Shown: in pieces, positions 61,793-64,000 of the stretch | Numbering within the stretch: position 1 is the stretch's first letter | How the letters are laid out: each line of letters begins with the position of its first letter | Source: UBA5336 sp039815055 | Lineage (GTDB): Bacteria > Pseudomonadota > Alphaproteobacteria > Caulobacterales > Hyphomonadaceae | Direction: 5' to 3' | Length of the DNA stretch: 64,000 bases | NCBI GenBank assembly: GCA_039815055.1 | Contig: JBCCAA010000008.1 | Span: 3,292 to 67,291, forward strand | Program-made: the position numbers and the translations under genes | The notes under the pieces: model-generated | The model's input: only the letters and a program-made list of their open reading frames with translations | Told to the model about the DNA's origin: nothing | The model's database searches: none

Positions 61793-62269
61793 TTAGCCGG
61801 GTGCGCACGCGCTGAAAGAGAATGTCCGAACGTTTGAACCGTCCATCATGGAGATCACCACGGTCAGATCATTGCCGCTTCGTGCATAGGTGATGCGTTG
61901 GGGATCATCATGGCTCGGATTGATGAAAGTGGCTCCTCCATCTGCATACTCACTCATCGAAAATTGGACGGGCGACGTTCCACCCGGCGACGCGAAATAG
62001 ACACTTTCATCGCCGCGGGTCTCAACGCGCAGATCTTCAAAAAAGACCAGTTTGCCGTCACGATAGGTCACAGAATGGCCGAACACGAACCCAGCATAGG
62101 ACTGGGTCCAAATTTCCTGTGTGCTCCCACTTTCAGACTGCCAACAGCCCTCCATCCAATAAAACGGAGCTGAATCGGCGTCGTTTTGAACGCTCGGACT
62201 GTGGGAGCACGCCGCAATGAGCAGCGCACTGACCACGATCGCTGCTTTCCTAAACCCGCTGAAGGTCAT
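61793..62269 (-). CDS. DUF6265 family lipoprotein
   Basis: 158 residues with a lipobox (IAAC in VVSALLIAACSHSPS). The mature domain shows FYWMEGCWQSESGSTQEIWT and SPGGTSPVQFSMSEYADGGA, the DUF6265 pattern of a lipocalin-like barrel. Periplasmic. Its start overlaps the end of the PspB-like gene by 20 bases. Function unknown. Confidence 0.88.
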   Translation of the reverse strand: MTFSGFRKAAIVVSALLIAACSHSPSVQNDADSAPFYWMEGCWQSESGSTQEIWTQSYAGFVFGHSVTYRDGKLVFFEDLRVETRGDESVYFASPGGTSPVQFSMSEYADGGATFINPSHDDPQRITYARSGNDLTVVISMMDGSNVRTFSFSACAPG

Positions 62270-62516
62270 CGAACTGGCGGCGGAGGTTCCGGTCCTGGTC
62301 GGTCAGGATGGTTTCAAGCGCCTCAATGCGACGCGTCAGAAGGTCGACTTGGCCATGGGAGGCTTCCAGCTCAGCCTTGAGCCGGGCCACATCCTCGCTT
62401 TCACGATAGGTGTTGGTCTGCTCGCGGTGGCGCTTTCGAGGTGAACATGCGCCGCGCCTCAGAACGAAAAACCAGAACGCGAACCCGGCCAGCATCCAGA
62501 ACACCCAGCCCTCCAT
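62250..62516 (-). CDS. Small PspB-like protein (TM plus coiled coil)
   Basis: 88 residues from ATG 62516, with GAAGGAG 9 bases upstream; a GTG at 62525 would touch that site. One N-terminal helix (MEGWVFWMLAGFAFWFFVLR) is followed by basic residues and a long amphipathic coiled coil (VARLKAELEASHGQVDLLTR, LTDQDRNLRRQFDDL). This is the layout of PspB, the inner-membrane sensor partner of phage-shock signalling, but pspA and pspC are not nearby. It could be an unrelated small membrane protein of similar layout. Confidence 0.72.
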   Translation of the reverse strand: MEGWVFWMLAGFAFWFFVLRRGACSPRKRHREQTNTYRESEDVARLKAELEASHGQVDLLTRRIEALETILTDQDRNLRRQFDDLQRV

Positions 62517-62624
62517 GACAACCACTCCTTCTCAATGAGATTATCGAATTACGATATGGTTTTAGAGACTCGGTTGTCAAGGTTATGCGATTGCAACCGC
62601 GAGGGCCCGGCCCGGCGGTCTGTC

Positions 62625-63446
62625 TCACATATACGGTAACCACATGAACGCGACGGTGCCAAACACGCCAATTGCCGTGATGCCCGCCGACGTGAAAACG
62701 AGGCCGGCCGCCGCGACTTTGACCCGTGCAGAGCCAGACTCGCCGGCGCGCCGATAGATCTCATAGATCGCAAGCGGGATCAGATAACAGCCAAATGACA
62801 GCGCGATGTCGGTTGGCCCCGAAAGGGTCCGGTTCATACCAACTGGCCCTTGCGCCAGAATGATCCACGCCATCATCATGACCCGCAGGAACCACACACC
62901 ATTGGCAACCATGAACAGACGCATGGCCCAGACCTGGTGGATGGCGATCCGTCGCTGCAGAGCGTATCGAACGGTCATGCCCGCGAAAATCAGGATCAGG
63001 GCACCATCAAGACTGGTCGCAATGGCGGAGATCGTCGACAACTGGGTCCCACGTACAAAAACGAGCCAGAAGCCGCCAAGGGCCAGAAAGCATGCGGTGA
63101 CGAGAAAGACCTTTCCAGTGGCTCGATGAAACGCTGGCGCACGATTGCGGATCTGAGGTGTGAGCTGCAACAGGCCAGACAGCGTCATCACCGTCGCAAT
63201 CGTCACATGCATGGCAAACATGGCGTTCCCGGCGGTATCGCCCTCAATATGCCCGTCTATAAGAGGCTTCTCGTTCCACTCTGCAAAGTTTCCAGAGAAC
63301 GTGCTTGGGCCATAGAAGCCGACAATGAAGGCGATGAAGGCGAGTTGCCCAGCCGCGGTGATAACGAACCAGGTTTTCCCAGACCATGAGAGCAATTGCT
63401 CGGTGCCGATGGGCGACTTGAAGGGCGGAGAAGAGATATCTGTCAT
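62625..63446 (-). CDS. DUF2306 membrane protein
   Basis: 273 residues from ATG 63446 (AAAGG upstream). Around seven hydrophobic helices; the pattern HVTIATVMTLSGLLQLTPQI, HRATGKVFLVTACFLALGG and QVWAMRLFMVANGVWFLRVM is typical of DUF2306 (His residues in the membrane core). Function unknown; such genes are often next to membrane-tethered regulators, and a divergent membrane protein follows here. Confidence 0.88.
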   Translation of the reverse strand: MTDISSPPFKSPIGTEQLLSWSGKTWFVITAAGQLAFIAFIVGFYGPSTFSGNFAEWNEKPLIDGHIEGDTAGNAMFAMHVTIATVMTLSGLLQLTPQIRNRAPAFHRATGKVFLVTACFLALGGFWLVFVRGTQLSTISAIATSLDGALILIFAGMTVRYALQRRIAIHQVWAMRLFMVANGVWFLRVMMMAWIILAQGPVGMNRTLSGPTDIALSFGCYLIPLAIYEIYRRAGESGSARVKVAAAGLVFTSAGITAIGVFGTVAFMWLPYM

Positions 63447-63588
63447 GGCAAGGCCTTTTCTGGGAGCGTGAATGCTCCCCATTGCGGCCGGTCACAGAGG
63501 TTTGTCTTGCCGATTTCAACATCGGCCATCATTCTTGGGTAAGACGATAATCAACCAGCGCGACTCGCCAGACGTCGAGGGGGTGTAA

Positions 63589-64000
63589 GTGGACCAGGCT
63601 CATCAGTCCCAATTCATCGCGGGCGGCGAACAACCGGGCTGGATGAGGGTCTGGTCTGAGCGTTCTCTTGATGTCGCCGCCATTGCATTCTGGATATCGA
63701 CCACTTGCTATCTCACCTCAACGATACTGGGGCTTGGTCCCCTGGCAGTTGTCCTGAGCATCGCTGGCACAGCGTCTTGCGGGTTTTCCTGGCTGTTTGC
63801 GCGGGCGGTGTTTCGACCGGATGCGGGTCATGAAACGTGGCCCTTGATTGTGGTGGGCATCCTGATCCTCACTGGTGTCCCGATACATCTCCTAGGACAG
63901 GCTCTCGCCGACTCCGGCCCGATGACGACGGTCTTGAGGATGGCAGCCAGTCTTCACGGCCTTATCAGCTCCAGCGTTCTCTTTCTGGCTTTTCTGGAAG
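63589..64000 (+). CDS. Membrane protein N-terminal part (cut by window edge)
   Basis: An open frame begins at GTG 63589 (GAGGGGG 5 bases before) and runs to the right edge (137 codons plus one base, no stop). An ATG at 63643 is an alternative start. Hydrophobic segments include YLTSTILGLGPLAVVLSIAG, LIVVGILILTGVPIHLLGQ and AASLHGLISSSVLFLAFLE. The layout could be the membrane sensor half of a regulator linked to DUF2306, but the rest is outside the window. Confidence 0.7.
   Translation, partial: MDQAHQSQFIAGGEQPGWMRVWSERSLDVAAIAFWISTTCYLTSTILGLGPLAVVLSIAGTASCGFSWLFARAVFRPDAGHETWPLIVVGILILTGVPIHLLGQALADSGPMTTVLRMAASLHGLISSSVLFLAFLE

Noticed and set aside
61793..63446. DUF6265, PspB-like and DUF2306 genes as further members of the TIR operon
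   Set aside because: DUF6265 stops 72 bases before lipoprotein A and is not coupled to it, and none of the three has a signalling or defence signature.
1..64000. tRNA, rRNA, insertion sequences, CRISPR arrays, phage genes
   Set aside because: No cloverleaf, transposase motif, regular direct repeat array or phage structural protein was recognised on either strand by eye; small tRNAs could still be missed without a covariance search.

Overview
The window is a chromosomal segment of an alphaproteobacterium, high in G+C by eye. The best fit is the Caulobacterales/Hyphomonadaceae side of the class. This rests on the gene neighbourhood tsaE-amgK-murU-addB-addA-trxA, on families common in that group (a CC0125/CC1285-type lipoprotein, UrcA, DUF2794, DUF2853), and on Fur-type iron boxes and a heme-type TonB receptor. 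No sequence search could be run, so the family placement is an inference. Coding density is high, many genes overlap by 1 to 50 bases, and I see no rRNA, tRNA, transposase, phage gene or CRISPR array.

Layout. Positions 1-5364 hold the transglutaminase / circularly permuted ATP-grasp / alpha-E / Anbu-protease cluster, with the transglutaminase gene running off the left edge. Positions 5462-16710 are a long housekeeping run: obgE, proB, tsaE, amgK, murU, addB, addA, trxA. Positions 16966-26238 are a mixed block: a DUF900 hydrolase lipoprotein, DUF2794, BI-1, DUF2853, thpR, an AarF/UbiB kinase, a CPBP protease, a TIR-TM-CARDB protein, a CC0125-type lipoprotein and a UrcA protein behind TGC-rich repeats. 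An M23 endopeptidase gene and the ydbH-ynbE-ydbL envelope-lipid operon follow (26322-32054).

Positions 32279-38240 form an iron/heme acquisition island with Fur boxes: a PiuC-like dioxygenase, an acidic lipoprotein, a 63-residue protein, a TonB receptor, DUF6607 and DUF4198. dnaK, a secreted Hcp-like orphan, an rRNA/tRNA methyltransferase, gpmA, a deaminase fusion and a glycosyltransferase come next. Then, on the minus strand, lies an ffh / chorismate mutase / rpsP / rimM ribosomal block into which a six-motif beta-gamma crystallin gene is inserted. The right third holds a GNAT enzyme, a thioesterase, oxyR, mtgA, queG, an OmpA-like discoidin protein, a GST and an AGCS alanine transporter.

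The most unusual unit is at 58985-61720: two paralogous lipoproteins and a two-TM TIR protein in one tight minus-strand operon. It looks like an envelope-linked TIR signalling or defence system. After it come a DUF6265 lipoprotein, a PspB-like small protein, a DUF2306 membrane protein and, cut by the right edge, a divergent membrane protein.
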